The notes: a model not told the origin generated them from the letters alone. Counted from the first letter of the stretch, positions 53,891-63,098 are shown. The stretch is DNA of 64,000 nt from Nitrospira defluvii (GCA_000196815.1 FP929003.1:3061501-3125500), one strand, 5' to 3'. Made by a program: numbers and translations.

Positions 53891-55077
53891 GGCCGCAATG
53901 CGTGAACCGTCCCGGTTTGACTCATGTCATACCCGCCGAGCGCATCGATCTCCGTTCGAAACGGGCGACTGACGAGAATGTTGAGAAAGCTCTCGATACT
54001 CGGATGGTCGTTGATGTGCACCCGAGGAATCACGAGATCGTATCGGGCCTGTTGCAGCGGAAGGAATTCCAGCCCAAACAGCTGCGCCGCCGCGCGAACG
54101 CCGAGCCCCACATCGGCATGGCCCTCGGCAATCGATCGCGCCACCTGAAAATGGGAGCGGGCGATCGTTGTGTACCCGGCGACAGTCCCGGGAGCAATAC
54201 CGGCCGCAATGAGCTTCTGATCGAGGAGAAGACGGGTACCGGCGCCCGGTTCACGATTGATGAATCGAATCTCCGGTCGTACAAAATCCTCAACGCCACG
54301 CACCGATTTGGGATTCCCGACAGCGGCCAGGAGCCCCTCTTCCCACACCGCAAAGGTGACGACGAGATAGTCGTTCCCTTTCAGGTGGCGGCGCAGATAG
54401 GGCAAGTTTGACTCTCCGGACTGCGCATCCACAACATGCACGCCCGCAATGTGCACTTCTCCCCGCTTGAGCGCTTCGATGGCGGCGGTACTGCCGAGAT
54501 TCCATCCCACCACAGTGCAACTATCCTGATGCCGCCGGAGATAATCACCGGCCAGAAAGACCGAGGGGTCACAACCAGCCACTGCGATCTCCTGCTCAAT
54601 CACACGGCGGTCCCGAAGCAGGCGAACCTGCACGCGCCGCGGCGAAACGGCGACTCCTGTTCGGACCCCACGGGAGGGAACCAGAAGGCCGTCTGCGGGG
54701 ACCGCATAATTGAGCACCTCTCCCAGATCGACGACGGGTCGGACAATGTATCGCGCGCCCACCCGCGCGACCTTGACGCGAACGGCTTCCTGCGGCGTTT
54801 TCTGAACCGTTACCGAGTCCGACCATTGCCCCTCAACGATGTCTTCGTGGGGAAGCAGCCGGAAAAGATCTTCCACACGGCAGCCCAGAGCATCCGCAAG
54901 GCGAAGAGCGACGGCTGTAGTCGGAAGATATTGATTGGTTTCGATGGCATGCACCGCTTGCCGCGTAATAGCGGCCTGCGAGGCAAGCTCGATGCGTGAC
55001 AAGCCTTTGGCTTGGCGGATGTGGGCCAACAGATTCTCAACTGGAATAGACTGTTCAGCAGCGGGCGTCTTCTTCAT
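53887..55077 (-). CDS. Transcriptional regulator: XRE-type HTH fused to periplasmic-binding-like domain
   Basis: The 396-residue protein has an XRE-type helix-turn-helix at residues 12-65 (GLSRIELASQAAITRQAVHA) followed by a PBP-like ligand domain of the ModA-related type (residues 170-390, with NREPGAGTRLLLDQKLI and GHADVGLGVRAAAQ). This is a one-component sensor: ligand binding would change DNA binding. ATG 55077 places the HTH near the start; a TTG at 55116 would add 13 residues. It is the first gene of the minus wing and reads away from the porin gene, so it probably controls both wings. Molybdate as ligand is plausible but unproven. Confidence 0.82.
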   Translation of the reverse strand: MKKTPAAEQSIPVENLLAHIRQAKGLSRIELASQAAITRQAVHAIETNQYLPTTAVALRLADALGCRVEDLFRLLPHEDIVEGQWSDSVTVQKTPQEAVRVKVARVGARYIVRPVVDLGEVLNYAVPADGLLVPSRGVRTGVAVSPRRVQVRLLRDRRVIEQEIAVAGCDPSVFLAGDYLRRHQDSCTVVGWNLGSTAAIEALKRGEVHIAGVHVVDAQSGESNLPYLRRHLKGNDYLVVTFAVWEEGLLAAVGNPKSVRGVEDFVRPEIRFINREPGAGTRLLLDQKLIAAGIAPGTVAGYTTIARSHFQVARSIAEGHADVGLGVRAAAQLFGLEFLPLQQARYDLVIPRVHINDHPSIESFLNILVSRPFRTEIDALGGYDMSQTGTVHALRP

Positions 55078-55091
55078 GACGGCACGAAAAA

Positions 55092-55115
55092 TGACAGAAT
55101 ACTTTACTTCTGTCA
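55092..55115. promoter_or_regulatory. Inverted repeat, candidate operator of the regulator
   Basis: A perfect repeat TGACAGAA-N8-TTCTGTCA lies 15-38 nt before the regulator ATG, in its leader. Length and symmetry fit a dimeric HTH protein, so it may be the autoregulatory site. Confidence 0.5.
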
Positions 55116-55142
55116 AGCAATAACTACATCAGGAAGACAAGC

Positions 55143-55171
55143 TTTATGGGTACATACATTTTAGTTGCCAA
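55143..55171 (-). promoter_or_regulatory. Predicted minus-wing promoter (regulator operon)
   Basis: On the minus strand, TTGGCA (55171-55166) and CATAAA (55148-55143) are spaced by 17 nt. The -35 is three bases from the -35 of the divergent porin promoter, so both polymerases would compete for the same site. Confidence 0.45.
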
Positions 55172-55174
55172 TTG

Positions 55175-55204
55175 TTGACAATCTTACATAACTTGATGTA
55201 TTTA
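55175..55204 (+). promoter_or_regulatory. Predicted plus-wing promoter (porin operon)
   Basis: A consensus TTGACA (55175-55180) and TATTTA (55199-55204) are spaced by 18 nt in AT-rich DNA. The spacer contains an inverted repeat TACAT-N6-ATGTA (55185-55200). The start site would lie near 55211, about 94 nt before the porin ATG. Confidence 0.5.
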
Positions 55205-55304
55205 ATTCCTCACCGGAATACAGAAGTTTAATAAAACGCATACGGATTAATATTTTGAAAGAGCTCCACGGCTTCGAATATCACCAACTCGGAGGTTAGA
55301 CCAG

Positions 55305-56924
55305 ATGAGAGTCTCTACGTTCTTCAGGATTACCGCGATTGCCGGCCTCGTAGTCGCAGGAACCGTCACCGCAACCCAAGCCGTCGAGGAAGGCCAGCTC
55401 GTGAAGAAAGATGGAAAGTGGGAGTACTATTCCGGCGAGGATCCCGGCCTGAAGTATCTGCTCCTGAAAGGCATCATCAGCCAGGAGGATTACGATAAGG
55501 GCCTGAGGGTGCTGGAGACGAAGGAACGAATCTCAAAACCGAACTTCAGCATCGATGTGAATAACGGCTTAAACATCCGGGCCGGAGATAAGTTCTTCCT
55601 GAAGCTCCGGTTACTCACCCAGGTTCGGTACAGCCACAGTGCCTACAATGAAGGATGGGGAACCATCGGCGATTCGAGAAATCCCGAGATCCTCGGAGGC
55701 CAGGTGGAATATCGAGCCGTCAGTAAGCAAAGCGACTCCAACCAATTCAGCGTGCCGCGCGCCCGCCTCCAGTTCCTCGGCTATGCCTTCGATCCTGACT
55801 TCCGCTACAACATTTCATGGTCGTTCGACCAGACCACCTGGGACCAGGAAGGCGGCAGCGGAAGAGCCAGCCTCCTCGACGCCTACATCTCTTCCTGGCA
55901 TATCCCCTGGTTGACCATCCAGGCAGGCCAACAGCGAGTGTGGTTCAATCGCGCGACCATCAGCTCGATGGCCACCTCAACCTTTGCGGACAATCTGATT
56001 GTCCAGAACGCGTTTGCGGCCAATCAACAGAGCAGTCGCGATATCGGCGTCAGCATTTCGAGCGATGAAGACCAGTACAAATTCAACTATGCCTTCGGTA
56101 TCTGGGGTGGAGTCGGAGCAAATCTCGCCAGGGAAGGTACGGCGGTCAGCCAAGCGCTCCCCAACAATTCAAGCCTTCCGGCCGCCCAGCGCCGCACATT
56201 CAATTACGACACTCGCGTGTTGACGGGCGAGATGATGTACACAGTCCGTCTGCTGTACAAAATTTCTGGCAACCCCGGGTATGGCCAGGGAGACATTCTG
56301 AATTCACGCACGCCGCAGATGGCCATCGCCTTTGGCTATGCTTACAACCCGGCCCAAAATTACCTGAGTTCGATCCGTTCGGATATTACCGACCGCGCCT
56401 ACCGTCAGCGTGTCACGAAAGCATACAACGGACGCCTGCTCGGCGGGGGCATCTGGGATTTTCAAACCTATGAAGCCGATTTCATCGCGAAGTATCAGGG
56501 CTGGTCCTTCCAGGCCGAAGGATACTATCGCCACCAACGCGTCCGGAACACCGATTCCGGAACAATCCCGTTCGATCCGGTTACCACAACCGTCTTAGGC
56601 CCGGCCGTGAATCTCGGCCAGGCCTATGGCTGGTACGCCCAGGTGGGTAAATACATCATCCCACGGAAGCTTGAACTGGCCATACGATACGGATTCATGG
56701 ATCCCTCGACTCAGCAGGTCAACGACCTGGTGAAGGAGTTCGGCGCCGCGATCAATTACAGCTTCGACGGCACCTACAACAATCGACTCGTCGTCGATTA
56801 CTCCAACATCACCCTCGGGAGCGGCGGCCGCGCCCCCGACCGGTTCCCGTTCGAGAGCCAGCCGGGATTCGGACGCGACCTTATCGAGAACCGAATCAAT
56901 GTCCAATATCAGTTCTTTTTCTAG
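55305..56924 (+). CDS. OprP/OprO-like outer-membrane porin (copy 2)
   Basis: The 539-residue porin has a signal peptide cleaved after TQA, a helical head (GLKYLLLKGIISQEDYDKGL) and a beta-barrel that ends in NVQYQFFF. It shares with copy 1 the ARL-F-GYAFDPDFRYNI and AFGYAYNPA segments and the NPGYGQGD loop. GGAGG lies 9 nt before ATG. It leads the plus wing, followed by a binding protein and lipoprotein, the mirrored order of the minus wing. Anion selectivity is inferred from family and context. Confidence 0.87.
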   Translation: MRVSTFFRITAIAGLVVAGTVTATQAVEEGQLVKKDGKWEYYSGEDPGLKYLLLKGIISQEDYDKGLRVLETKERISKPNFSIDVNNGLNIRAGDKFFLKLRLLTQVRYSHSAYNEGWGTIGDSRNPEILGGQVEYRAVSKQSDSNQFSVPRARLQFLGYAFDPDFRYNISWSFDQTTWDQEGGSGRASLLDAYISSWHIPWLTIQAGQQRVWFNRATISSMATSTFADNLIVQNAFAANQQSSRDIGVSISSDEDQYKFNYAFGIWGGVGANLAREGTAVSQALPNNSSLPAAQRRTFNYDTRVLTGEMMYTVRLLYKISGNPGYGQGDILNSRTPQMAIAFGYAYNPAQNYLSSIRSDITDRAYRQRVTKAYNGRLLGGGIWDFQTYEADFIAKYQGWSFQAEGYYRHQRVRNTDSGTIPFDPVTTTVLGPAVNLGQAYGWYAQVGKYIIPRKLELAIRYGFMDPSTQQVNDLVKEFGAAINYSFDGTYNNRLVVDYSNITLGSGGRAPDRFPFESQPGFGRDLIENRINVQYQFFF

Positions 56925-56960
56925 ACAACCTGAAGACGTGACAGTCACGGGAGGACGATC

Positions 56961-57785
56961 ATGACACGACGCAACCCATTCTTCGGCATCTGGTTTTTCT
57001 TCAGTATGCTGATCGGCATCACCGGAGTGGTGCCGTCGGCGCAGGCCCAGCCGGAGACATTGACCATTGCCGCCGCCAACAGCTTGAAGGACGCACTGCG
57101 GAAAGTGCTGCCACGATTCGAAGCGGAACACCCTGCAATCAACGTGCGGGTCATTTATGGCCCTTCACAGAGCCTCCGCAAACAGATCGAAGAGGGCGCG
57201 CCGGTCGACATCTTCCTGCCGTCGCTCTTTGACGAAATCGATCAGCTCGAAACGAAAGGGCTGATCATTCAAGGCACCAAACGCGCCTTCGCCGGCACCT
57301 CGCTGGTGCTGATCACCGGATCTGCGCTTCCCGCGCCGGTACGGACAATCCATGACCTCGAAACCGTACCGGTCCGTCGAATTGCGATCGGCGATCCCAA
57401 AACGTCATCGGTGGGAAAAGTTTCCGCTCAATTTCTGAAGTACAGCAAACTCGAACCCAAACTGAAGTCGCAGTACATCTTCGGTGAACATTCTCGTGCC
57501 GTGCTGGATCTCGTGGCCAAGGGGGAAGCCGAGGTCGGCGTGGTGTATCGCACCGATGCCGCCTTCAACGACAAGGTCCGCATCCTGGATACGGCTCCTG
57601 TCGAATCCCACACACCGGTCCGCTACGGCGTCGCAGCCGTATGGACGGCGAAGAACGTCTCCGGCGCGGGCGACTTCATTGAGTTTTTGCTCGCGCCCCA
57701 AACCCAAACCCTTTTTCAGGAATACGGATTCGATCGTGTCACGGGAGACGTCGGTCTCGTTCAGCGGCAGGAGGTGAAACCATGA
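56961..57785 (+). CDS. Molybdate-type periplasmic substrate-binding protein
   Basis: The 274-residue ModA-family protein has a signal peptide ending SAQAQ, then LTIAAANSLKDALRKVLPRF, VIYGPSQSLRKQIEEGAPVDIFLPS, IAIGDPKTSSVGKVSAQFL and GEAEVGVVYRTDA. The stretch VYRTDA and the replaced SGN motif differ from E. coli ModA, so ligand affinity could differ (tungstate, other oxyanions). It overlaps the following lipoprotein gene by ATGA. No permease is in this wing, so it presumably uses ModBC of the other wing or another importer. Confidence 0.85.
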   Translation: MTRRNPFFGIWFFFSMLIGITGVVPSAQAQPETLTIAAANSLKDALRKVLPRFEAEHPAINVRVIYGPSQSLRKQIEEGAPVDIFLPSLFDEIDQLETKGLIIQGTKRAFAGTSLVLITGSALPAPVRTIHDLETVPVRRIAIGDPKTSSVGKVSAQFLKYSKLEPKLKSQYIFGEHSRAVLDLVAKGEAEVGVVYRTDAAFNDKVRILDTAPVESHTPVRYGVAAVWTAKNVSGAGDFIEFLLAPQTQTLFQEYGFDRVTGDVGLVQRQEVKP

Positions 57786-58513
57786 ACGGCATCCGGAACA
57801 CAGCACAACAGACACATCCTTTATCGAAACGGGTGATGCTCGCCCTCATCGGACTGGCATTGGTCACCGGTTGCGCCGGCAGACCGGTCACGCAACCGAA
57901 GACCATCTATCAGTCGGGTCTGAGCGAGGTGCGAGTGGAACAGGATTCGGACTCGACGGCCAATAGCCATCCAGCCAATTTAACGGCAACCGAGGTCGGA
58001 ACCCTGCTCCGCGGAGTCCGCGCTTGGGAACGACGAAACGTCATTCATCGGTTGTTTGTCGGGGAAGCGGACCGCACCAGGGCATTCCGGAATGAGGAGA
58101 TTACCGTCTTGGCGCCGCCGCTCGCAAAGGCGCTGGCACAGGCCGGTCCCACCGAACGGGTGTACTTCCACCTGAGCCATGCCACGGACCAGGGAGACGA
58201 GGAAACGACGACCGGCTGGATTTCCATCAGAGGGCCCGTTCTGCACCTCACCATCAGCGGGGTACATGACCGGCATAGCCCCGGTCCGGACATCAGTAAA
58301 TACGACCGGCAGCTGCCGAACATTCCGGAAGCCTCGGCCGCGCATGATGTGACATTCGAGCCGGAGGAATTTCTGGCCAAGGTCAGTTCCGGCAGCCGCC
58401 TCTTCGCCCCCGATCAACGGGAAGAGCTCCAGATCCGCTATCGAGAGGCGCTGTCGTCCATGCCGGTGCAACCCGGGTTAGAACGCGGAATCGAAAGAAA
58501 TTCGCAGCCCTAG
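57782..58513 (+). CDS. Lipoprotein of the porin/binding-protein module (copy 2)
   Basis: The 243-residue protein has lipobox ALVTGC and a mature core that matches the minus-wing lipoprotein: EVGTLLRGVRAWERRN, FRNEEITVLAPPLAKALAQAG and TERVYFHLS. The rest, including a Ser/Asp/Pro-rich C-terminus, is less conserved. It starts inside the binding-protein stop. The repeated coupling of this family to porin and binding protein implies a shared mechanical or capture role, not yet named. Confidence 0.75.
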   Translation: MNGIRNTAQQTHPLSKRVMLALIGLALVTGCAGRPVTQPKTIYQSGLSEVRVEQDSDSTANSHPANLTATEVGTLLRGVRAWERRNVIHRLFVGEADRTRAFRNEEITVLAPPLAKALAQAGPTERVYFHLSHATDQGDEETTTGWISIRGPVLHLTISGVHDRHSPGPDISKYDRQLPNIPEASAAHDVTFEPEEFLAKVSSGSRLFAPDQREELQIRYREALSSMPVQPGLERGIERNSQP

Positions 58514-58542
58514 TGCGATCTGCGAGAGAGAAAGGAGATCCC

Positions 58543-58848
58543 ATGTCGATCCTGGTCGTCGGCGGTGATTCGGTCAGTGCTATCACGGAACGGGCCTACG
58601 CCGGCGGCCACGGATGCGTCGAACATTGGAGCGGACGCAAGACCAGGGATTTAACGAGGTCGATTCCCAAAGATACGGAAGCCGTGGTGCTGGTGTTGGA
58701 TCGCGTGAACCACACGTTGGCGAGGAAGGTCCGGACCGAAGCGACACGCCGTGGCCTTCCCGTCTTTTTCCAGAAACGGGGGCGTCAAATCCGGGCGTCC
58801 GGCGACCGGCCGCTCGATCTGATGCACTGGTTCGACGGGAAAGAGTGA
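58543..58848 (+). CDS. DUF2325 family protein
   Basis: The 101-residue product matches the DUF2325 pattern: MSILVVGGDSVSAI at the start, GCVEHWSGRKTRDLTRSIP in the middle, and VVLVLDRVNHTLARKV, GLPVFFQKRG later. The fold is likely a small Rossmann-like domain. AAAGGAGATCC precedes the ATG. It sits between a lipoprotein and a sulfate-type binding-protein gene; its part in oxyanion handling is unknown. Confidence 0.8.
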   Translation: MSILVVGGDSVSAITERAYAGGHGCVEHWSGRKTRDLTRSIPKDTEAVVLVLDRVNHTLARKVRTEATRRGLPVFFQKRGRQIRASGDRPLDLMHWFDGKE

Positions 58849-58887
58849 GCAGCGGTTTTTAAACGGATCACAGGAGTGGCTATCACC

Positions 58888-59913
58888 ATGAACGTCAAGA
58901 CCTTCACCGGACTCACAATACTTCTATCATTGCTTGCAATCCCGCCGGCGATCGCCGGTGCTGAGCCCCGGGAGCTCCTCCTCGCAGCCTACAGCGTGCC
59001 GAAAGAGGCCTACGAAAAGCGAATCATTCCCGCCTTTGTCCGGCAGTGGAAGCAGAAGACAGGAGAGACCATTCAGGTCCGGAGCTCTTTCGCCGCGTCC
59101 GGTGCCCAAGCACGTGCCGTCGTCGGAGGGCTCGATGCGGATATCGCCGCCCTGTCGTTGGAGAGCGATCTGCAGCAATTGGTGAAGGCCGGCCTCGTAA
59201 CCCATGACTGGAAGCAAGGTCCCCACAGGGGCATTGTCACGACATCAATCGTCGCACTGGGCGTCCGCAAAGGAAACCCCAAGGCCATCCACGGCTGGGA
59301 AGACCTCACCAAACCAGGCGTCGAAGTCCTCTATCCCAGTCCGAAGACATCCGGCGGGGCGATGTGGGATGTCATCGCGATCTACGGAGCCGGCCGTCAC
59401 CATGGAAAACAACAGGGGCTCGCCGGCCCCGCGTCGGATCAGCATGCCGCGGATCTTGTCAGGCGCGTGCAACGTAACGTCAAGGTCATGGACAAGAGCG
59501 GACGTGAATCCGTGACGACATTCGAGCGCGGCGTGGGGGATGTGATCGTCACCTATGAAAACGAATTACTTCCACGGATCAAACAAGGCCGTCCTTACGA
59601 GTTGGTCTTTCCCTCTGAAACAGTCGTGGTCGAAAACCCCGTTGCGGTGATCGATCGGAACGCCGACCGGCATCATGTGCGGGATCTGGCCGATGCCTTC
59701 GTCTCGTTCCTCAACGAGGAAGAAGCCCAGCAGGCCTTTGTGGAATTCGGCTTCCGGCCGACGAACGAGGCCGTCGCCAAGGACGCTGCATCTGTCTTCG
59801 TCCATCCACCGCAGGTATTTACGATCGCCGATCTCGGGGGATGGGACCGGGCCTTTGCCGCACTGTTCAGTTCGCAAGGAGCCTGGACCAAAGCCGTGGA
59901 GGAAACACGATAG
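58888..59913 (+). CDS. Sulfate-type periplasmic binding protein (Sbp/CysP family)
   Basis: The family binds sulfate or thiosulfate in the periplasm for CysTWA importers. The 341-residue product has a signal peptide ending AIAGA, then the anion-binding motifs SSFAASGAQARAVVGGLDAD and PSPKTSGGAMWDV, and ENELLPRIKQG in the hinge. AGGAGTG lies 9 nt before ATG 58888. It is the last gene of the plus wing and no sulfate permease genes are adjacent, so it might supply ModBC-like transport or a distant importer. Sulfate is the default ligand; other tetrahedral anions are possible. Confidence 0.88.
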   Translation: MNVKTFTGLTILLSLLAIPPAIAGAEPRELLLAAYSVPKEAYEKRIIPAFVRQWKQKTGETIQVRSSFAASGAQARAVVGGLDADIAALSLESDLQQLVKAGLVTHDWKQGPHRGIVTTSIVALGVRKGNPKAIHGWEDLTKPGVEVLYPSPKTSGGAMWDVIAIYGAGRHHGKQQGLAGPASDQHAADLVRRVQRNVKVMDKSGRESVTTFERGVGDVIVTYENELLPRIKQGRPYELVFPSETVVVENPVAVIDRNADRHHVRDLADAFVSFLNEEEAQQAFVEFGFRPTNEAVAKDAASVFVHPPQVFTIADLGGWDRAFAALFSSQGAWTKAVEETR

Positions 59914-60134
59914 CCGCGGATTGTCCAACTATTCCGAACGCGTGTCGCGCACATGCACCTGTATCAAAGCAGGCCGCGCCTCTTCCCGCCTGTCTCAACG
60001 GAAAGTCATTCGAACAGCGGTTCATTGCCGAACATACACGGAAGACGATGCCGCCCGTGACCGCCCATTCGACAGGAACCTTACTGGCACCACACCAGTC
60101 ACTGTGATACCGTAGGCCCTCACACGAGGCCTGC

Positions 60135-61721
60135 ATGCGCTGGCTCCACGACCGTTCGATCGGACAAAAATTCTTCATCTCCTTCGGAGTCATCCTCAGC
60201 CTGCTGGCCTTGAGCCTCACAGCGCTGCTCCTGTACCTCAGCCGCATCAACAGTTATGTGGACCGTCACAAACGCATTACAGTCCCCGCCATCGTGACGG
60301 CGGCCACCATGCAACGTTCCGCCTATGAAATGAACCTCACGCTGCATCTCTTTCTGGAGCAGATCACGAAGGCCGATGCGGCCGACACCCTGGCCCGGCT
60401 GAGCCGCCACGCCGAACAGATCCGCAGTTCCCTCGACCTGTATCGTTCCACCCATGCGGCCCGCACCCACCCGATTCTCCTGGGCATGCTGACCCAGCAT
60501 CAACGCATGGATCTCGCCGACCAGGAAGATCGCGCCATCGCCCGGATCGATCTGATACTCCAGGAGTTGTCCGCCCTGTGGCAGACCGCGCTCACCGGGC
60601 CTCAGCGCGCCGGCGTGGCACCCTCGCCGGTCGCGAAGGCCGACGGCCTCATCGTGGAACTGATGAACAATCTCGACCAACTGGTCGCCGCCCATCGTGA
60701 TATCGATGTGGAAATGAAAGTGGAAGGCGATCTGCTGCTCCAACAGGCGCGGCTGATTGCGTTCAGCCTGGTCGCCGTGCTCGGTCTGGTCATCACCGTC
60801 ATCTATGTCTCCGTCAATCGGCAGATCGCCAAGCCGCTCCAACGTCTCTCGGTCACGGCCGACCGCGTCGCTCACCACGACCTGACCGCGCAATTCGAAT
60901 CCTGGCCCGGCCGTGACGAAGTCGGCACCTTGGCCGCCTCCCTCTCATCCATGGTCACCAGCCTGCGCGAGCAGACCGCCGCGACCGCCCGGAAGACCAA
61001 AGAGCTTGAGGCCTTTACCTATTCCGTGGCGCACGACCTCAAAGGCCCGTTACGGGAAATCGAAGGCTTCTCTTCCCTGCTGGAAAAACAATTTGCCGAC
61101 GGCGGCGACGCGCAGACCCGGCACCAGATCGATGTGATCCGGCACTCCGCGCTGCGCCTCACGCACATGATCGACGCCTTGCTCAAATATTCCCGGCTGG
61201 AACAACAGGATCTGCCTCGTCAGCGCTTCAATGTGTTGGAAATGATCACCACCCTCATCACCGACCGGTTCAGCGGACTCCAGGGCCCGAAGCCGAAAAT
61301 CCAGGTCGCCCTGCCGTTTGCCGATCTCTACGGCGAACCGGTGAGCATCCGTCAAGCGATCGCGAACCTCCTCGACAATGCAGCGAAGTTCTCCCGCCAC
61401 GCCTCACCGCCGACCATTATCATCGGCGGCACCCGGATGGAACACGAACGCATCCTGTGGGTTCAGGATAACGGGATCGGCTTCGACCCGTCTCACTACG
61501 ACAAGATCTTCGGACTCTTCGAGCGGCTCCACAGCCCGCAGGAATACGAGGGCACGGGCGTGGGCCTTGCGATCGTGAAACTCGTCATGGACAAACATGA
61601 CGGCCGGGTCTGGGTGGAATCCGCTCCCGGAGCGGGCAGCACATTCTATCTGGCCTTTCCGGAGCGCGCCGAATCCGTCGTCGACCGCCCCTCCTCTTCA
61701 CCTCATCCTGCTTCAGCGTGA
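60135..61721 (+). CDS. Sensor histidine kinase
   Basis: The 528-residue protein has a membrane helix at residues 12-34, a periplasmic helical sensor region, a second helix near residues 205-225, a HAMP linker (RQIAKPLQRLSVTADRVAHHD), the phosphoacceptor His300 in YSVAHDLKGPLREIEGFSSL, and an ATPase domain with DNAAKFS, DNGIGFD and GTGVGLAIV. It starts 221 nt after the oxyanion island and is immediately followed by the NtrC-type regulator gene, its likely partner. The ligand is unknown. Confidence 0.9.
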   Translation: MRWLHDRSIGQKFFISFGVILSLLALSLTALLLYLSRINSYVDRHKRITVPAIVTAATMQRSAYEMNLTLHLFLEQITKADAADTLARLSRHAEQIRSSLDLYRSTHAARTHPILLGMLTQHQRMDLADQEDRAIARIDLILQELSALWQTALTGPQRAGVAPSPVAKADGLIVELMNNLDQLVAAHRDIDVEMKVEGDLLLQQARLIAFSLVAVLGLVITVIYVSVNRQIAKPLQRLSVTADRVAHHDLTAQFESWPGRDEVGTLAASLSSMVTSLREQTAATARKTKELEAFTYSVAHDLKGPLREIEGFSSLLEKQFADGGDAQTRHQIDVIRHSALRLTHMIDALLKYSRLEQQDLPRQRFNVLEMITTLITDRFSGLQGPKPKIQVALPFADLYGEPVSIRQAIANLLDNAAKFSRHASPPTIIIGGTRMEHERILWVQDNGIGFDPSHYDKIFGLFERLHSPQEYEGTGVGLAIVKLVMDKHDGRVWVESAPGAGSTFYLAFPERAESVVDRPSSSPHPASA

Positions 61722-61725
61722 CCTC

Positions 61726-63096
61726 ATGACCATGGAACACATGCGCGCCCTCATTGTCGACGACGAAGAATTTGTCCGTCTCGTCGTGGAACAGGCACTC
61801 CGCGAGGAAGGCTGCGACACGCAGACGGCGGGCGGCGGGCAGGAAGGCCTCGATCGACTCCGTACGGCCTCATTCGACTGCGTCATCACCGATCTCCGCA
61901 TGCCCGGTCTCGACGGCCGGGCGATCTTGCGCTGGCTGAAGGAGCATCAACCGGACGTCGATGTGATCGTCCTGACCGGCCATGGCGACGTCAAGGACGC
62001 CGTGGCTGCGATGAAAGACGGCGCGTGGGATTTCCTCATCAAGGACACCCCCTTCGACGGCGCGGCCGTGAAGGCCGCTTTCGCAAGACTTCGCACGGTG
62101 CGGGAGCTTCGCCGCGAGAATCTGGCGGCGCGGCACGGCGGGTATCGACAGGACGCGATCGTCGAGGGGAGCAGCCAGGCCTGGCGAACGGTGAAGACAC
62201 AGATCGCGCACGTGGCCCCGTCGCAGGCCCCGGTGCTGATTCAGGGAGAAACCGGTTCCGGGAAAGACGTGGTCGCACGGCTGCTGCACGCGCACAGCCG
62301 TCGGGCCGACGGGCCCTTCATCGCCGTCAATTGCGGAGCCGTGAGTCGAGAGTTGCTGGAGAGCGAGTTATTCGGCTATGAGAAAGGCGCGTTTACCGGC
62401 GCCGCCCAGGCGAAACCCGGACTGATCGCCGCTGCCGATGGCGGCTCGTTGTTTCTGGACGAGATCGGGGAAATGCCGGGGCCGATGCAGGTCAGCCTGC
62501 TGCGCTTTCTCGACCGGAAGGAATACCGCCCGGTCGGCAGTACGCGCACACTCCAGGCCGATGTCCGGATCATCTGCGCCACGAATCGTGACATCCAGGA
62601 ACTCGTGCTGCAAGGCCGGTTTCGAGACGATCTCCTCTATCGTATCAACACGGTGACGCTGCATGTGCCGCCGTTGCGCGAACGCCCGGAGGATCTTGCC
62701 GTGCTGGCCGACCATATTCTGCACCACCTTCGCATCCCGGGTACCGCAACGAGAACGCTCAGCCCGGAAGCCCTCGCACACCTGGCGACCTACCGCTGGC
62801 CGGGAAACGTGCGCGAACTTCGCAATGTGATCGAACGCATGGTCCTGATGAGTCCGAACTCCGGACCGATCACCCGCGAGGAAGTCCTGCAGGTGCTCCC
62901 TCGGGCGGCGTCGGCATCATCACCCGACGACCGGTCGCAGTTGCCCCTCGACGAGATCGAACGCCGGCATATTCAACTGGTGCTGGAATCCAGCGGCGGC
63001 AACAAAACAAAAGCCGCCCAAACCCTCCGGATCGACTACAAAACGTTGCTGGCGAAACTGAAGAAGTACGAAAGCGGGGGCGAACAGGAGCGTTAG
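61726..63096 (+). CDS. NtrC-family sigma54-dependent response regulator
   Basis: The 456-residue activator has a receiver domain (Asp56 in ITDLRMPGLDG), an AAA+ domain with Walker A GETGSGKD and the sigma54-contact loop GAFTGA (about residues 221-226) and a Fis-type C-terminal HTH. ATG 61726 is 4 nt after the kinase stop; later ATGs at 61732 and 61741 are alternatives. A kinase-regulator pair acting on sigma54 promoters is implied. Targets are unknown; the adjacent oxyanion genes or the catabolic run are candidates only by proximity. Confidence 0.92.
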   Translation: MTMEHMRALIVDDEEFVRLVVEQALREEGCDTQTAGGGQEGLDRLRTASFDCVITDLRMPGLDGRAILRWLKEHQPDVDVIVLTGHGDVKDAVAAMKDGAWDFLIKDTPFDGAAVKAAFARLRTVRELRRENLAARHGGYRQDAIVEGSSQAWRTVKTQIAHVAPSQAPVLIQGETGSGKDVVARLLHAHSRRADGPFIAVNCGAVSRELLESELFGYEKGAFTGAAQAKPGLIAAADGGSLFLDEIGEMPGPMQVSLLRFLDRKEYRPVGSTRTLQADVRIICATNRDIQELVLQGRFRDDLLYRINTVTLHVPPLRERPEDLAVLADHILHHLRIPGTATRTLSPEALAHLATYRWPGNVRELRNVIERMVLMSPNSGPITREEVLQVLPRAASASSPDDRSQLPLDEIERRHIQLVLESSGGNKTKAAQTLRIDYKTLLAKLKKYESGGEQER

Positions 63097-63098
63097 AT

